From Flavobacteriales bacterium (lineage in GTDB: Bacteria > Bacteroidota > Bacteroidia > Flavobacteriales_F > PHOS-HE28): a stretch of DNA of 64,000 bases. A program made the position numbers and the translations under genes. The notes beneath the pieces were generated by a model. That model saw nothing but the letters and a program-made list of their open reading frames with translations, had not been told where the DNA came from and searched no databases. The DNA is taken from the NCBI GenBank assembly GCA_016718655.1, contig JADKCV010000018.1, positions 20,558-84,557 of the forward strand, given 5' to 3'. This document shows positions 41,698 to 50,820 of this stretch, piece by piece (position 1 is the stretch's first letter; the number at the start of each line of letters is the position of its first letter).

Positions 41698-43122
41698 ATG
41701 TCAGCCATTCGACACCTGCTCTGGTACACGTTCCTGTTCGGGGCTGCGTTACACGCTACCGGACAGTCGACCTGGCGGGCAGATGGCTTGCTGCGGACCT
41801 GGCCAGTGCAACAGGCCATGGAACGAACAATTAACCGGCCGCAGGGTGGCGTCATATCCGCCCTGGACACCCGCGACCTGGCCCGGACGTTGCGCGCTGG
41901 ACATCCGGACCTGCCGGTATTCGCGGATAGCGCTGTGACCCGACTTGTGGAAGGCTATGGACAGGAACACCGCGAACACCTGCGGGTGATGCTCGGTGTG
42001 TTCGCTACGTATGAGCCGTTCCTGGAAGCCCAAGTGCGTGCTGCCGGACTACCGGAAGAAGTGAAATACCTGCCATTGGCCCTGTCCGGCATGAACCCGC
42101 TGGCCGCATCTCCAAGTGGTGGCGCCGGGCCCTGGCGCTTGACCCGTTCAGTGGCAGTGCGGTACGGCTTGGTAGTGAACAACGGTATCGACGAGCGCTA
42201 TGACATCCGATCAAGCACGTTCGCAGCCATGAACCATGCCCGCGACTTGCAGCAACAATATCCGACGCTGGAATTGGCCCTCATCGCGTTCGCCTGTGGA
42301 CCGGCCAACCTCACACGTGCACGGCAACGCAGCGGTGGCGCTACCGGTATGCAAGCCCTTCACCCGCATATGGACCTGCCGGAGCAGGACATTCTGCCCA
42401 CCTGGATGGCAATGATGTATCTGGCGGAAGAGGCATCCACGCTCGGCATCAGGCCATTCATTCCGGGATCGGCCGAGCCGGTGGATACCGTACGGACCAC
42501 TCGTGCTTGGCGCTTGGCCGGGATCGAGGAGGCATTGGGAATACCGGCTGCACAATTGCGTTGGTTGAACCCTGTGATCTGTGGGACCCATGTGCCTGCT
42601 TACCATGCCCTCTTGTTACCGGAAGGCGGTCGCGCGCGGTTCGAAGCCATGACAGACAGCTTGATCAGCCACGAAGCAGCGGAACGCGAGCAAGTGGCCA
42701 CGCTGACCACTGGAAGTGATGAGGTACAGCGGTTACCGGATGGGCGCGAAGCGACCTACCATCGGGTGAGGCCAGGCGACCAGCTCGGTAGGATCGCTTC
42801 ACGCTACGGTGTGGGCTTATCAGAGTTGAAGGCGTGGAACCAATTGAAGAACGATCATATCGAAGTGGGTGAACTCCTCACCGTCTACGTGACCACCGGT
42901 GTGCGCGAGCGAACCGAGGGAACCGCTGGGGAAGATGATCGCGATGTGGCGACAAAACAAGGGACGAAGGACCCGACATTCGCATGGTATACCGTGAAGC
43001 GCGGGGATTCCCTCTATTCCATCGCCAAACGGCACAGCGGTGTGAATGCCGATGACCTGATGCGCCTGAACAACATCGGCCCGAACATCAAGGCTGGGCA
43101 GCGCATCAAGATCCCCAAGTGA
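41698..43122 (+). CDS. LysM protein with a degenerate lytic-transglycosylase (MltD-like) domain
   Basis: A 474-residue periplasmic protein. The ATG at 41698 gives the signal peptide SAIRHLLWYTFLFGAALHATG. Residues about 80-250 have the SLT/MltD fold: LPEEVKYLPLALSGMNPLAA, then YGLVVNNGIDERYDIRSSTF and ALIAFACGPANLTRA. The catalytic glutamate of the usual (V/I)ESxFNP motif is absent (LSGMNP), and GAxGLWQF is changed to GAGPWRLT, so hydrolytic activity is unlikely. Two LysM peptidoglycan-binding modules follow: YHRVRPGDQLGRIASRYGVG near residue 360 and YTVKRGDSLYSIAKRHSGV near 430. It is the first gene of an operon with two SGNH genes and an MBOAT gene and may anchor them to the wall. Confidence 0.85.
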   Translation: MSAIRHLLWYTFLFGAALHATGQSTWRADGLLRTWPVQQAMERTINRPQGGVISALDTRDLARTLRAGHPDLPVFADSAVTRLVEGYGQEHREHLRVMLGVFATYEPFLEAQVRAAGLPEEVKYLPLALSGMNPLAASPSGGAGPWRLTRSVAVRYGLVVNNGIDERYDIRSSTFAAMNHARDLQQQYPTLELALIAFACGPANLTRARQRSGGATGMQALHPHMDLPEQDILPTWMAMMYLAEEASTLGIRPFIPGSAEPVDTVRTTRAWRLAGIEEALGIPAAQLRWLNPVICGTHVPAYHALLLPEGGRARFEAMTDSLISHEAAEREQVATLTTGSDEVQRLPDGREATYHRVRPGDQLGRIASRYGVGLSELKAWNQLKNDHIEVGELLTVYVTTGVRERTEGTAGEDDRDVATKQGTKDPTFAWYTVKRGDSLYSIAKRHSGVNADDLMRLNNIGPNIKAGQRIKIPK

Positions 43123-43124
43123 GC

Positions 43125-44600
43125 ATGCGGCCGGCACACACGTTACTCTTTCTGCTCCTGGTCCTTGGCACGTTGAGTGTGTTGGGGTTGCTCTGGCCGG
43201 TCGCCGGTGTGGAGGTCGCTGGAACGGTCATCCGCATGCCTTCTCCACGCACCTTGTTCGTTCAAGATGCAGCAACCGTTGTGGACATCAGCGCGATCGA
43301 AGCCCTGAAGACCGATAGCCTACCGGGTATGGACAGCACATCCGTAGCGCTGGACACCGTTCCGACCGGACGTCCCTTCGTACTCGATACGAGTGCACTC
43401 CCCCCGCTCCAGGAACGCATCGCATTGCACTATCCCAACGGGGATCGCTCGGTCTTGTACGGCCTGTTCGATGCCTTGCGCAACGCGGGTTCCGGCGCGG
43501 CCCGGGTACGTGTGCTGCACTACGGTGATTCCCAGATCGAAGGGGACCGGATCACCTCGTACATCCGGCACAAGTTGCAATCGCAGTTCGGTGGTCAGGG
43601 ACCGGGGTTGGTATCGGTGGCGGACATCACGCCGTTCTTCAGTGTGGAGCGTATCCTTTCGGATAATTGGCAGCGCTACAGTGTGATGGGCCGCAAGCCC
43701 CGCGGCCTTCACCACGACCGTTTTGGTGCACTGGGGTCGTTCAGCCGCTTCACCCCCATCCTGCCCGATAGCGTAGGTCCGGACACGATCATCCACAACG
43801 CGTCGTTGCTGCTTCGTCCGGAGCCACGGGCTTATGGCAAGGCACGTACATACGACAGGTGTCGGCTCTTCCTGGGTTGGCATCGGGGTCCGCTCACGAT
43901 CGAGGTCCTGCATGAAGGCACAACGGTCTCGACCGAGGAGGTACCTCCCCAGGCGAACCTCATCATGAAGGAATGGCCTGTGCCTGCGGGCTCCGGCACG
44001 TTGGAGATCCGCTTCACCGGTGCCGACAGCCCGGATGTTTTCGGTGTATCGCTGGAAGGCCGACAAGGCGTGACCGTGGACAACCTCGCAATGCGCGGAG
44101 GTGCTGGCTACGAGTTCGGTCGAATGGACCAGGACCTGCTGCGCGGCATGTATGGGGCACTTTCGCCGGACCTGTTGATCCTACAATTCGGCGGCAACGT
44201 ACTGCCCAACATCACCAGCGCCGATCAGGCCGAACGTTATGGAAGCTTCTTCGGCGGGCAGATCGCGCGATTCAAACGGATGATACCCGGCGTCGCGGTC
44301 ATCGTCATCGGTCCCAGTGATATGAGCGTGAAAGAGGGTGAGTACTTCGTGACCCGCCCGTTCCTGGAGGAGGTGAACGCCGCCATGAAGCGCAACACCT
44401 TGGCCCAGGGCGCGGTGTTCTGGGACATGTACGCCGCGATGGGTGGACGCAACAGCATGGTCAGCTGGGTGGAGGCCGATCCTCCCTTGGCCGCTACGGA
44501 CTACACGCACTTCAGCCCACAGGGTGCGCGCAAGGTGGGCGAACTGTTCTGGACGGCGTTCATCAACGACCTGGCGGCCTATCACAAGCAGCACCCATGA
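43125..44600 (+). CDS. SGNH/GDSL family protein, membrane-anchored (PatB/Ape1-like)
   Basis: A 491-residue protein with an N-terminal membrane anchor (HTLLFLLLVLGTLSVLGLLW) and an extracytoplasmic SGNH domain. Block I is VLHYGDSQIEGDRITSYI near residue 140, with the GDS serine. Block III is LILQFGGNVLP near residue 352, and block V is DYTHFSPQGARKV near residue 460, with the Asp and His. An inserted beta domain lies between blocks I and III. Proteins of this shape act with MBOAT transporters to add or remove acetyl groups on peptidoglycan or polysaccharide; which of the two is not readable here. ATG at 43125, 2 nt after the LysM gene stop (GTG at 43119 also possible). The end overlaps the next SGNH gene. 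Confidence 0.85.
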   Translation: MRPAHTLLFLLLVLGTLSVLGLLWPVAGVEVAGTVIRMPSPRTLFVQDAATVVDISAIEALKTDSLPGMDSTSVALDTVPTGRPFVLDTSALPPLQERIALHYPNGDRSVLYGLFDALRNAGSGAARVRVLHYGDSQIEGDRITSYIRHKLQSQFGGQGPGLVSVADITPFFSVERILSDNWQRYSVMGRKPRGLHHDRFGALGSFSRFTPILPDSVGPDTIIHNASLLLRPEPRAYGKARTYDRCRLFLGWHRGPLTIEVLHEGTTVSTEEVPPQANLIMKEWPVPAGSGTLEIRFTGADSPDVFGVSLEGRQGVTVDNLAMRGGAGYEFGRMDQDLLRGMYGALSPDLLILQFGGNVLPNITSADQAERYGSFFGGQIARFKRMIPGVAVIVIGPSDMSVKEGEYFVTRPFLEEVNAAMKRNTLAQGAVFWDMYAAMGGRNSMVSWVEADPPLAATDYTHFSPQGARKVGELFWTAFINDLAAYHKQHP

Positions 44601-45868
44601 AACGCAGCCGTTCCCACTTCTTTCGGCGCACACCTGCCATGCCTGCCGCCCTGCTCCTTGTGTGCATACAGGGCGCATGCGCACAGGAGGACATGGCCCG
44701 CTTGAAGGACCTGCCATTCATCGGCCATGGGTCCAACCGCATCGAATTACGCGGCGACAGTGCGGATTGGAAAGGCCTTCACGCGAAGCTGGATCGCCTG
44801 CAATTCCAAGGCGAAGGACGTATCGACATCCTACATATCGGCGGTTCTCACGTTCAGGCGGACATGTGGAGCATGCAGATGCGGCATCGGGCGCAGACCA
44901 TGGCCCCTGGGCTGAGGGGTGCGCGGGGCTTCATCTTTCCATACGCCATGGCCAAGAGCAACAATCCCTATTGGTACGAACCGATATTCACGGGGGCTTG
45001 GACCGCAGTGCGCAACGTCAACCGTGCGGACAGCAGTAGCCTGGGTCTTGCCGGAATATCGGTCACCACACGGGACAGTGTGGCCGACCTACGCGTGAGC
45101 TTCCGTGGTGAGGTCTACCCAGGGTACACCTTCAACCGGGCCACCGTCCTGCATCGGATGGACAGCAGCATGACCGTGGCCGCTTGGACACGCGATAGCA
45201 CCGTACGCATCACCACCACGACCGACACTGCTGCCTGGACGACCACCTTCCACTTCGATCGGTACTTGGATACGCTGAACCTGCGCTTCACCCGGACCGA
45301 CAGTGCTCACGCCCTCTTCACCCTGCATGGCCTTGTGCTCGACAGCGACGACCCTGGGATGGTCCTGCATGCGAGCGGGGTCAATGGGGCCAGCACCACC
45401 AGTTGGCTGCGATGCCAGCGCTTCACGCAGGACATGCGCCTCATCACGCCCGACCTCGCGATCCTTTCCATTGGCATCAACGATGCACATGATCCGGACT
45501 TCGATGCCGATCGGTTCAAGCGCAACTACCGGGAGCTGATCACCCGCATCAAAGAAGCCTCACCGGACGCAGCGATCCTGCTCACCACCAATACGGATAG
45601 TTACATGAAGCGCAAGGTGCCCAACCGCAATGCCGAGGTCGTGCGTCGGGTCATGCAGGAGCTATCGACCGAGACCGGTGCGGGGGTGTGGGACGCTCTG
45701 GGGGTGATGGGTGGTGTGGGCGCCATCAAGCAATGGGAAGCCGTGGGCCTTGCCAAGCGCGATCGCATCCATATGACGCGGGAAGGCTATGCCTTGCTCG
45801 GCGACCTGCTCATGGACGCGTGGATGGACCTCTACGATGCGCACCTCAAGCGCCTTGCTCATCGGTGA
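44597..45868 (+). CDS. Second SGNH/GDSL family protein, exported
   Basis: A 423-residue secreted protein with the signal sequence TPAMPAALLLVCIQGACAQ. Block I reads ILHIGGSHVQADMWSMQ, where the usual GDS is GGS with the serine kept. Block III is LAILSIGINDAHDPDF near residue 293, with the GxND motif. Block V is DRIHMTREGYALLGDL near residue 395. A beta insert lies between blocks I and III, as in its upstream neighbour. The two SGNH proteins are homologous but diverged. The overlap of 4 nt (ATGA) with the gene before and the 12-nt gap to the MBOAT gene show tight coupling. It is predicted to be an O-acyl transferase or esterase on an envelope glycan. Confidence 0.83.
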   Translation: MKRSRSHFFRRTPAMPAALLLVCIQGACAQEDMARLKDLPFIGHGSNRIELRGDSADWKGLHAKLDRLQFQGEGRIDILHIGGSHVQADMWSMQMRHRAQTMAPGLRGARGFIFPYAMAKSNNPYWYEPIFTGAWTAVRNVNRADSSSLGLAGISVTTRDSVADLRVSFRGEVYPGYTFNRATVLHRMDSSMTVAAWTRDSTVRITTTTDTAAWTTTFHFDRYLDTLNLRFTRTDSAHALFTLHGLVLDSDDPGMVLHASGVNGASTTSWLRCQRFTQDMRLITPDLAILSIGINDAHDPDFDADRFKRNYRELITRIKEASPDAAILLTTNTDSYMKRKVPNRNAEVVRRVMQELSTETGAGVWDALGVMGGVGAIKQWEAVGLAKRDRIHMTREGYALLGDLLMDAWMDLYDAHLKRLAHR

Positions 45869-45880
45869 TCACAAGCGAAC

Positions 45881-47551
45881 ATGGACCTGTTCACCTCACT
45901 GGACCTTGGAAGCATCATCGGTTACGATCCGCGTGATCCGATCATCTTCACCCGCGGCTTCTTCTGGGCTTTCTTCGCTGTTGTCCTTGCGGTGTTCGCG
46001 ATGGTCTACCGGAGTCACGGACCACGGAGCTTGTGGCTCTTTGCTGTGAGCCTCTTCTTCTATTGGAAGACAAGTGGACTGTTCGTAGGTCTGCTCCTCT
46101 TTTCGATCGTTCTCGACCATCGTCTCGCGCTGTGGAGCGGAGCCACGGTGGATCGTCGGCGCAAGCAACTGCTTCTGGCCTTGAGCGTAACGGTCAACCT
46201 TTCCATCCTACTCTACTTCAAGTATGCCACGTTCGTGGTGGAGAACCTGAACGCCCTACTAGGCACCACCTTCGAGCCGGTGAACCTCCTTGCCCGTTGG
46301 GCCAATGCAGCATGGGATGCGCACTTCGTGGAGAACAAGATCCTGCTGCCGGTGGGCATCAGCTTCTACACCTTCCAATGCATGAGCTACGCCATCGATG
46401 TGTATCGAGGCGATCTTCGACCGGTGCGGAGGCTGGTGGATTTCGGCTTCTACGTGAGCTTCTTCCCACAGCTTGTGGCTGGACCGATCGTGCGCGCTTC
46501 GGAATTCATCCCTCAGATCGAACGGCCTTACGCCTTGACCCGTGTGCAGTTCGGTCTGGCCGTGTTCTGGATCCTGAATGGAATGTTGAAGAAGATGGTC
46601 ATCGGTGACCACATCGCGGTGAACTTCATCGACCGGGTGTTCGCCGACCCCCTGCGCTACACGGGCTTCGAGACCATGATGGCCCTGTTCGGCTATTCAC
46701 TGCAGGTCTATGCCGACTTCAGTGGATACACGGATGTGGCGATCGGGGTGGCCCTCTTGATGGGGTTCACACTCACCAAGAACTTCAACAGCCCCTACAA
46801 GGCGACCAACGTGGGCGAGTTCTGGAAGCGCTGGCACATGAGCTTGAGCACGTGGTTGCGTGACTACCTCTACATCCCCATGGGCGGCAACCGCAGTGGT
46901 TCGCTATTCTCCTGGATCATGCTGGGCATCATCGGAGCTGCGGTCATCCTGCTCACAGGCTGGTGGTGGTTGCCGGTGGTCTACTTGTCCGTGGTGGCCA
47001 TGGTCACCGTACTGGCCAAGGTTGCGCCCGGCACACACGGCTTCATCACCACCAACACCAACCTGATGATCACCATGCTCATCGGAGGCCTGTGGCATGG
47101 AGCCAGTTGGCTGTTCGTCATCTGGGGTGGCCTCAATGGTTTGGGCCTGGTGGTGTACAAACTTTGGAAACGCATCAGCCCTTGGGAGCATACACACCAT
47201 TGGCTGGCCCATGCTTGGAAGGTCCTGATCACCTTCACGTTCATCACCTTCACGCGGATCTGGTTCCGCAGTGATTCGCTTACCACCGCGGAACACATCC
47301 TTCATCAATTGGGAGGACCGTTCGGATGGGATGTCATCGGCGATGTGATCGTGGGCTTCAGGACCGTATTCACGTTGATGTGTCTTGGTATGATCATCCA
47401 TTGGTTGCCCGAACGCTGGAAGGAGCGTTACCGCAACTGGTTCGCGGGTCTGCCGTTGTGGGCCATGGGCCTGTTCTGTGTGCTGGCCGTGGTCCTCATC
47501 CACCAAACAGTGACTGCGGACATGGTGCCCTTCATCTACTTCCAGTTCTGA
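45881..47551 (+). CDS. MBOAT family O-acyltransferase (AlgI/PatA-like)
   Basis: A 556-residue polytopic membrane protein with about twelve helices. Landmarks of the AlgI/DltB/PatA group are ILLPVGISFYTFQCMSYAID, FFPQLVAGPIVRASEFIPQI, FSGYTDVAIGVALLMGF, FWKRWHMSLSTWLRDYLYIP, and the catalytic histidine in LIGGLWHGASWLFVIWGGLNG. By family it carries an acyl (usually acetyl) group across the cytoplasmic membrane for transfer to a cell-wall or exopolysaccharide sugar. No alginate genes are present, and the operon with a LysM protein and two SGNH proteins fits peptidoglycan or another wall glycan. It ends 14 nt before the convergent gene at 47566. Confidence 0.92.
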   Translation: MDLFTSLDLGSIIGYDPRDPIIFTRGFFWAFFAVVLAVFAMVYRSHGPRSLWLFAVSLFFYWKTSGLFVGLLLFSIVLDHRLALWSGATVDRRRKQLLLALSVTVNLSILLYFKYATFVVENLNALLGTTFEPVNLLARWANAAWDAHFVENKILLPVGISFYTFQCMSYAIDVYRGDLRPVRRLVDFGFYVSFFPQLVAGPIVRASEFIPQIERPYALTRVQFGLAVFWILNGMLKKMVIGDHIAVNFIDRVFADPLRYTGFETMMALFGYSLQVYADFSGYTDVAIGVALLMGFTLTKNFNSPYKATNVGEFWKRWHMSLSTWLRDYLYIPMGGNRSGSLFSWIMLGIIGAAVILLTGWWWLPVVYLSVVAMVTVLAKVAPGTHGFITTNTNLMITMLIGGLWHGASWLFVIWGGLNGLGLVVYKLWKRISPWEHTHHWLAHAWKVLITFTFITFTRIWFRSDSLTTAEHILHQLGGPFGWDVIGDVIVGFRTVFTLMCLGMIIHWLPERWKERYRNWFAGLPLWAMGLFCVLAVVLIHQTVTADMVPFIYFQF

Positions 47552-47565
47552 GGACCTCTTCGTGA

Positions 47566-49545
47566 TCACTTACGCACCGGCGGGAAGAAGAACACCCACG
47601 GGTGCCGTTTGAAGTGTTGCCAAGCTGCACCTGCGATGGGCATCACCTCACCAAAGGCAACACCCCGTGAGCGGAGTGCAAGGACCATGGAAAGACCGAA
47701 GCTGACCAGGAAATTGAACAGCCCGATGAGCCCGATACCCAATACCGGAACGATGACCATGGCCGGGGTTACGTGCCAGTCCATCCCCACCAATCCCAAC
47801 CCAAGGTTGCCTGCAGCGAAAGTGATATGCCTGATGTCCAGTGGTAGTCCGAAAAAAGCCCCGACCATGCCCACGGAGCCCATGAACACCGCGAACCAGA
47901 AATTGCTGATGATGCCCCCTGCATTGGCTTCATAGTATGCTGCCAGCGCTTGACGCCGCTTTGCGGGTAGAAGCAATTTGAGCACCGGATGAGCGGCGAT
48001 GCGTTGGGGCACCCGGGCATGCTTGGACCGATTGGAGACGCTGCCTGCGATGATACCGGAGAGGAACAGGAATACCCCGGCCAAGGCAGCATGCGGGATC
48101 GCCAGTGACCGGAAGGGGTCCAGTTCATGGATCATTTTCCCGGCTTTATGCGCGAAAAGCTCGGGGCCGAAAAGCGTATTCCATCCATACGCAAGACCAA
48201 CCGCGACCGGAAAAGCCATCACCACGTTCCCCACAAAGGCGATGAATTGGGATCGCCACACCCGGGCCAATAGGTCGACAAGGGCCGCATAACGTTCCGC
48301 AGAAGGTGCCTGCCGACCTTCGTCGAGCGTGGCAGCGATGGTGGCCGCGGTCATGGCCGGTTGTTTGGTGGCCAATGTGAGATGCAACAGGTAGATCCCG
48401 ATGAAGGCCCATGCGTAGTTCAAGCTGTACAGCATGGCATGGCCAAAGGGACTGGCCTCCAGTGTACCTGCCCACGCTTTGAGAACACATGCCAAGGCCA
48501 CCAACGCCCCCCCACCCAAGGCCGTCCGCAACATGTGTCCGTATTCACCGGAGGTGGAGGTGATGTAGTGCTCTCCCGCACGACCGGCATGGCCAGTGAT
48601 CTCGCGGGCCACGACCTGTGTGGACCGGTCGATGAACCCGAGCACATGCGTACTACCTGCACTGAGCCTGACCAACTCACGGAGGAGCTGGACCTGTTTG
48701 CTGCGCTGAGCGCGGTCGGGATCGATCACCAGCAAGCCCAATACCTGCTCCATTCGGTCCAGTAGCCGCTCCAGGATGATCAGTTGTTGGTTCGCCGAGA
48801 AGCCCATGCCGAGTTGCTCGGTATTGGCATAGGCCCGTTCGATGAACGTTCTGCATTGGCCCAGTAGGAGCAACACATGGCGATAGCCTTCGTCCTGATG
48901 ATCACGAGAGCGTTCGCCCAACCGCACACGCGCGATGTGATCATCCATCTCATCGGCCAAGGCAACGAACGGATTGTCGAGGTTCTCATAGGTGGGTACC
49001 ATCCGCATGACCTCATCCTCGAATGCCTTACCCGCTGCACGCAGACCCAGTACTTGCAAGGCAAAGACGAGCTCCTCCACGTGCCAGCGAATGGAACCTT
49101 CATCGTTCAACAGCTCCAAAAGGTCCAGCAGCCGCACCAGGTCCTGTTCATCCAAGCAATCCACCCATTCCGCATCCCGCTCACGGAAGAACACGTTCAC
49201 CAGGAGGTGATCGCTGGTACCTTCCTCGGGCTGCGGCGGTAGTACCTTGTAAACCAAGCGCCGCTTCAACTCCCGCCAGAAAGCACCGCCAGGAATACCC
49301 GCATCGGTGAAGGTGCGGTGGAACCGCATTCCGGAGGTGAGCCTTCGCAGGTAGTCGGCTAGCCCGGCCCGAAGGCCTTGATCCTGCTCCAAAAGAGCGA
49401 TCAAGTGCTTCACGCGTGCGGATGCATCTTGCGGTCGACGGGAGGAGGGCCGTATGGCCTCGACCAATTCTGCAAGCAGATCGATATCGTGGCCTTGGTG
49501 CCGGGCGATGGCAAGCAGCACATCGAGCAAGTGTGAATGGGCCAT
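47566..49545 (-). CDS. PF10136 'site-specific recombinase' (Gcr-like) membrane protein
   Basis: A 659-residue protein. The first 330 residues are soluble and alpha-helical (LLDVLLAIARHQGHDIDLLA, YRHVLLLLGQCRTFIERAYA, HVLGFIDRSTQVVAREITG). The second half holds about seven membrane segments (GALVALACVLKAWAG, YAWAFIGIYLLHLTLA, FIAFVGNVVMAFPVAVGLA, LAGVFLFLSGIIAGSVSN, WFAVFMGSVGMVGAFFGLP, MVIVPVLGIGLIGLFNFLVS). SGEYGHMLRTALGGG and SNRSKHARVPQRIAAHPVL are typical of this family. Despite the 'recombinase' label, no recombinase catalytic motif is visible; a membrane role is likely. Start at 49545. Function unknown. Confidence 0.82.
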   Translation of the reverse strand: MAHSHLLDVLLAIARHQGHDIDLLAELVEAIRPSSRRPQDASARVKHLIALLEQDQGLRAGLADYLRRLTSGMRFHRTFTDAGIPGGAFWRELKRRLVYKVLPPQPEEGTSDHLLVNVFFRERDAEWVDCLDEQDLVRLLDLLELLNDEGSIRWHVEELVFALQVLGLRAAGKAFEDEVMRMVPTYENLDNPFVALADEMDDHIARVRLGERSRDHQDEGYRHVLLLLGQCRTFIERAYANTEQLGMGFSANQQLIILERLLDRMEQVLGLLVIDPDRAQRSKQVQLLRELVRLSAGSTHVLGFIDRSTQVVAREITGHAGRAGEHYITSTSGEYGHMLRTALGGGALVALACVLKAWAGTLEASPFGHAMLYSLNYAWAFIGIYLLHLTLATKQPAMTAATIAATLDEGRQAPSAERYAALVDLLARVWRSQFIAFVGNVVMAFPVAVGLAYGWNTLFGPELFAHKAGKMIHELDPFRSLAIPHAALAGVFLFLSGIIAGSVSNRSKHARVPQRIAAHPVLKLLLPAKRRQALAAYYEANAGGIISNFWFAVFMGSVGMVGAFFGLPLDIRHITFAAGNLGLGLVGMDWHVTPAMVIVPVLGIGLIGLFNFLVSFGLSMVLALRSRGVAFGEVMPIAGAAWQHFKRHPWVFFFPPVRK

Positions 49546-49643
49546 GGGGGGAAGTTAGGTCCGCTTACTTCACCGAACTGCGTTGATCAACTTCCATCGG
49601 TCGCGTTCACACGTCGGAGCAGAGCGCGAACTTCGCCACCGCA

Positions 49644-50714
49644 ATGGCAACTCACCTCGTAACCGGCGGCTGCGGATTCGTTGGCCGCAACATGGTCCAG
49701 CGACTCTTCAACACCACCGCTGACCGGATCCTGGTCATCGACGACCTCAGCGTAGGCACCCACCCCGATACCTGGGCGCCTTGGAAGTGCAATGGCGTGG
49801 ACCGGGGCCTCACTGTGTACGGCGATGGGCGTGTGCTCTTCCTACAGGCGGATCTGCGCGACGTGCTTCGCGAACTGAACAAGGATGCTGGCTACTTCAA
49901 CAAGCAGTACGGTCTGGACGTCACGAACTTCCGCGACATCTTCCACTTCGCGGCCATCGTTGGCGGTCGCAGCAAGATCGACGGCGATCCCATGCTGGTG
50001 GCGCAGGACCTCAGCATCGATGCGGAGCTCTTCCTCTACGTGTGCCGCCACAAGCCACACCGCTTCCTCTACCCCAGCAGCAGCGCCGCCTACCCCATCG
50101 ACCTGCAGACCGAGAGCAACACCCTCAAGTTGAAGGAGAGCGACATCGACTTCAAGAAGATGGGCGAGCCCGACATGACCTACGGCTGGAGCAAGCTCAC
50201 GGGCGAGTTCCTGGCCAAGATCGCGGCCAGCCACTACGGCGTGCATGTCACCTGCATCCGCCCCTTCAGCGGGTATGGCGAGGACCAGGACCTCTCCTAC
50301 CCCGTGCCCGCCATCGCCGCGCGTGCCGCCAAGAAGGAGAACCCCTTCGAGGTCTGGGGCACCGGCAAACAGGGCCGCGACTTCGTCCACATCGACGACG
50401 TGCTCGACCTCACGCTCCTTGCCATGGACAAGATCAGCGACGGCAGGGCCATCAATATCGGCATGGGCAGGCTCACCAGCTTCCTGGAACTGATCGAGGT
50501 ATTCACCGGCTTCGCGGGATACAAACCCACCATCAAACCCTTGCTCGACAAACCTGTTGGTGTACACAGCCGCTACTGCGACATGACCTGGGTGGAGGAG
50601 AACCTCGGGTGGAAGGCGAAGATCAGTATCGAGGAAGGGATGCGCCGGGTGTATGAGGCGGCGTTGAAGAAGAGGAGGCCGGGTGCCGGCCCGGGCAGAC
50701 GGACCTGGACATGA
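49644..50714 (+). CDS. NAD-dependent epimerase/dehydratase (extended SDR)
   Basis: A 356-residue nucleotide-sugar enzyme. The NAD-binding TGGCGFVGRNMVQ is at residues 7-19. The acid DDLSVGTHPDTWAP follows, with the catalytic tyrosine/lysine in MTYGWSKLTGEF (YxxxK), and YPSSSAAYP as the Ser part. Substrate-domain motifs are RPFSGYGEDQDLSYPVPAIA, GKQGRDFVHIDDV and NIGMGRLTS. It probably epimerises, dehydrates or reduces an NDP-sugar for surface glycan synthesis, in line with the GT4 gene that follows. The ATG at 49644 is the only start compatible with the Rossmann motif. The last 12 residues (RRPGAGPGRRTWT) are low-complexity and may vary. Confidence 0.88.
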   Translation: MATHLVTGGCGFVGRNMVQRLFNTTADRILVIDDLSVGTHPDTWAPWKCNGVDRGLTVYGDGRVLFLQADLRDVLRELNKDAGYFNKQYGLDVTNFRDIFHFAAIVGGRSKIDGDPMLVAQDLSIDAELFLYVCRHKPHRFLYPSSSAAYPIDLQTESNTLKLKESDIDFKKMGEPDMTYGWSKLTGEFLAKIAASHYGVHVTCIRPFSGYGEDQDLSYPVPAIAARAAKKENPFEVWGTGKQGRDFVHIDDVLDLTLLAMDKISDGRAINIGMGRLTSFLELIEVFTGFAGYKPTIKPLLDKPVGVHSRYCDMTWVEENLGWKAKISIEEGMRRVYEAALKKRRPGAGPGRRTWT

Positions 50715-50820
50715 CGCTTCGTGTCGTTCGAGAACAGGCCTCCTGAAGCGCTGATCGAACAGCTTGTGGACGATGGTTTTCAACCGCATTTCATGAAATC
50801 GCCGTGCTCTGTAGAAGAAG

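Noticed and set aside
47566..49545. Mobile element based on the 'site-specific recombinase' family name
   Set aside because: The protein is a multi-pass membrane protein with no recombinase motif, and no terminal repeats or att sites are seen around it.
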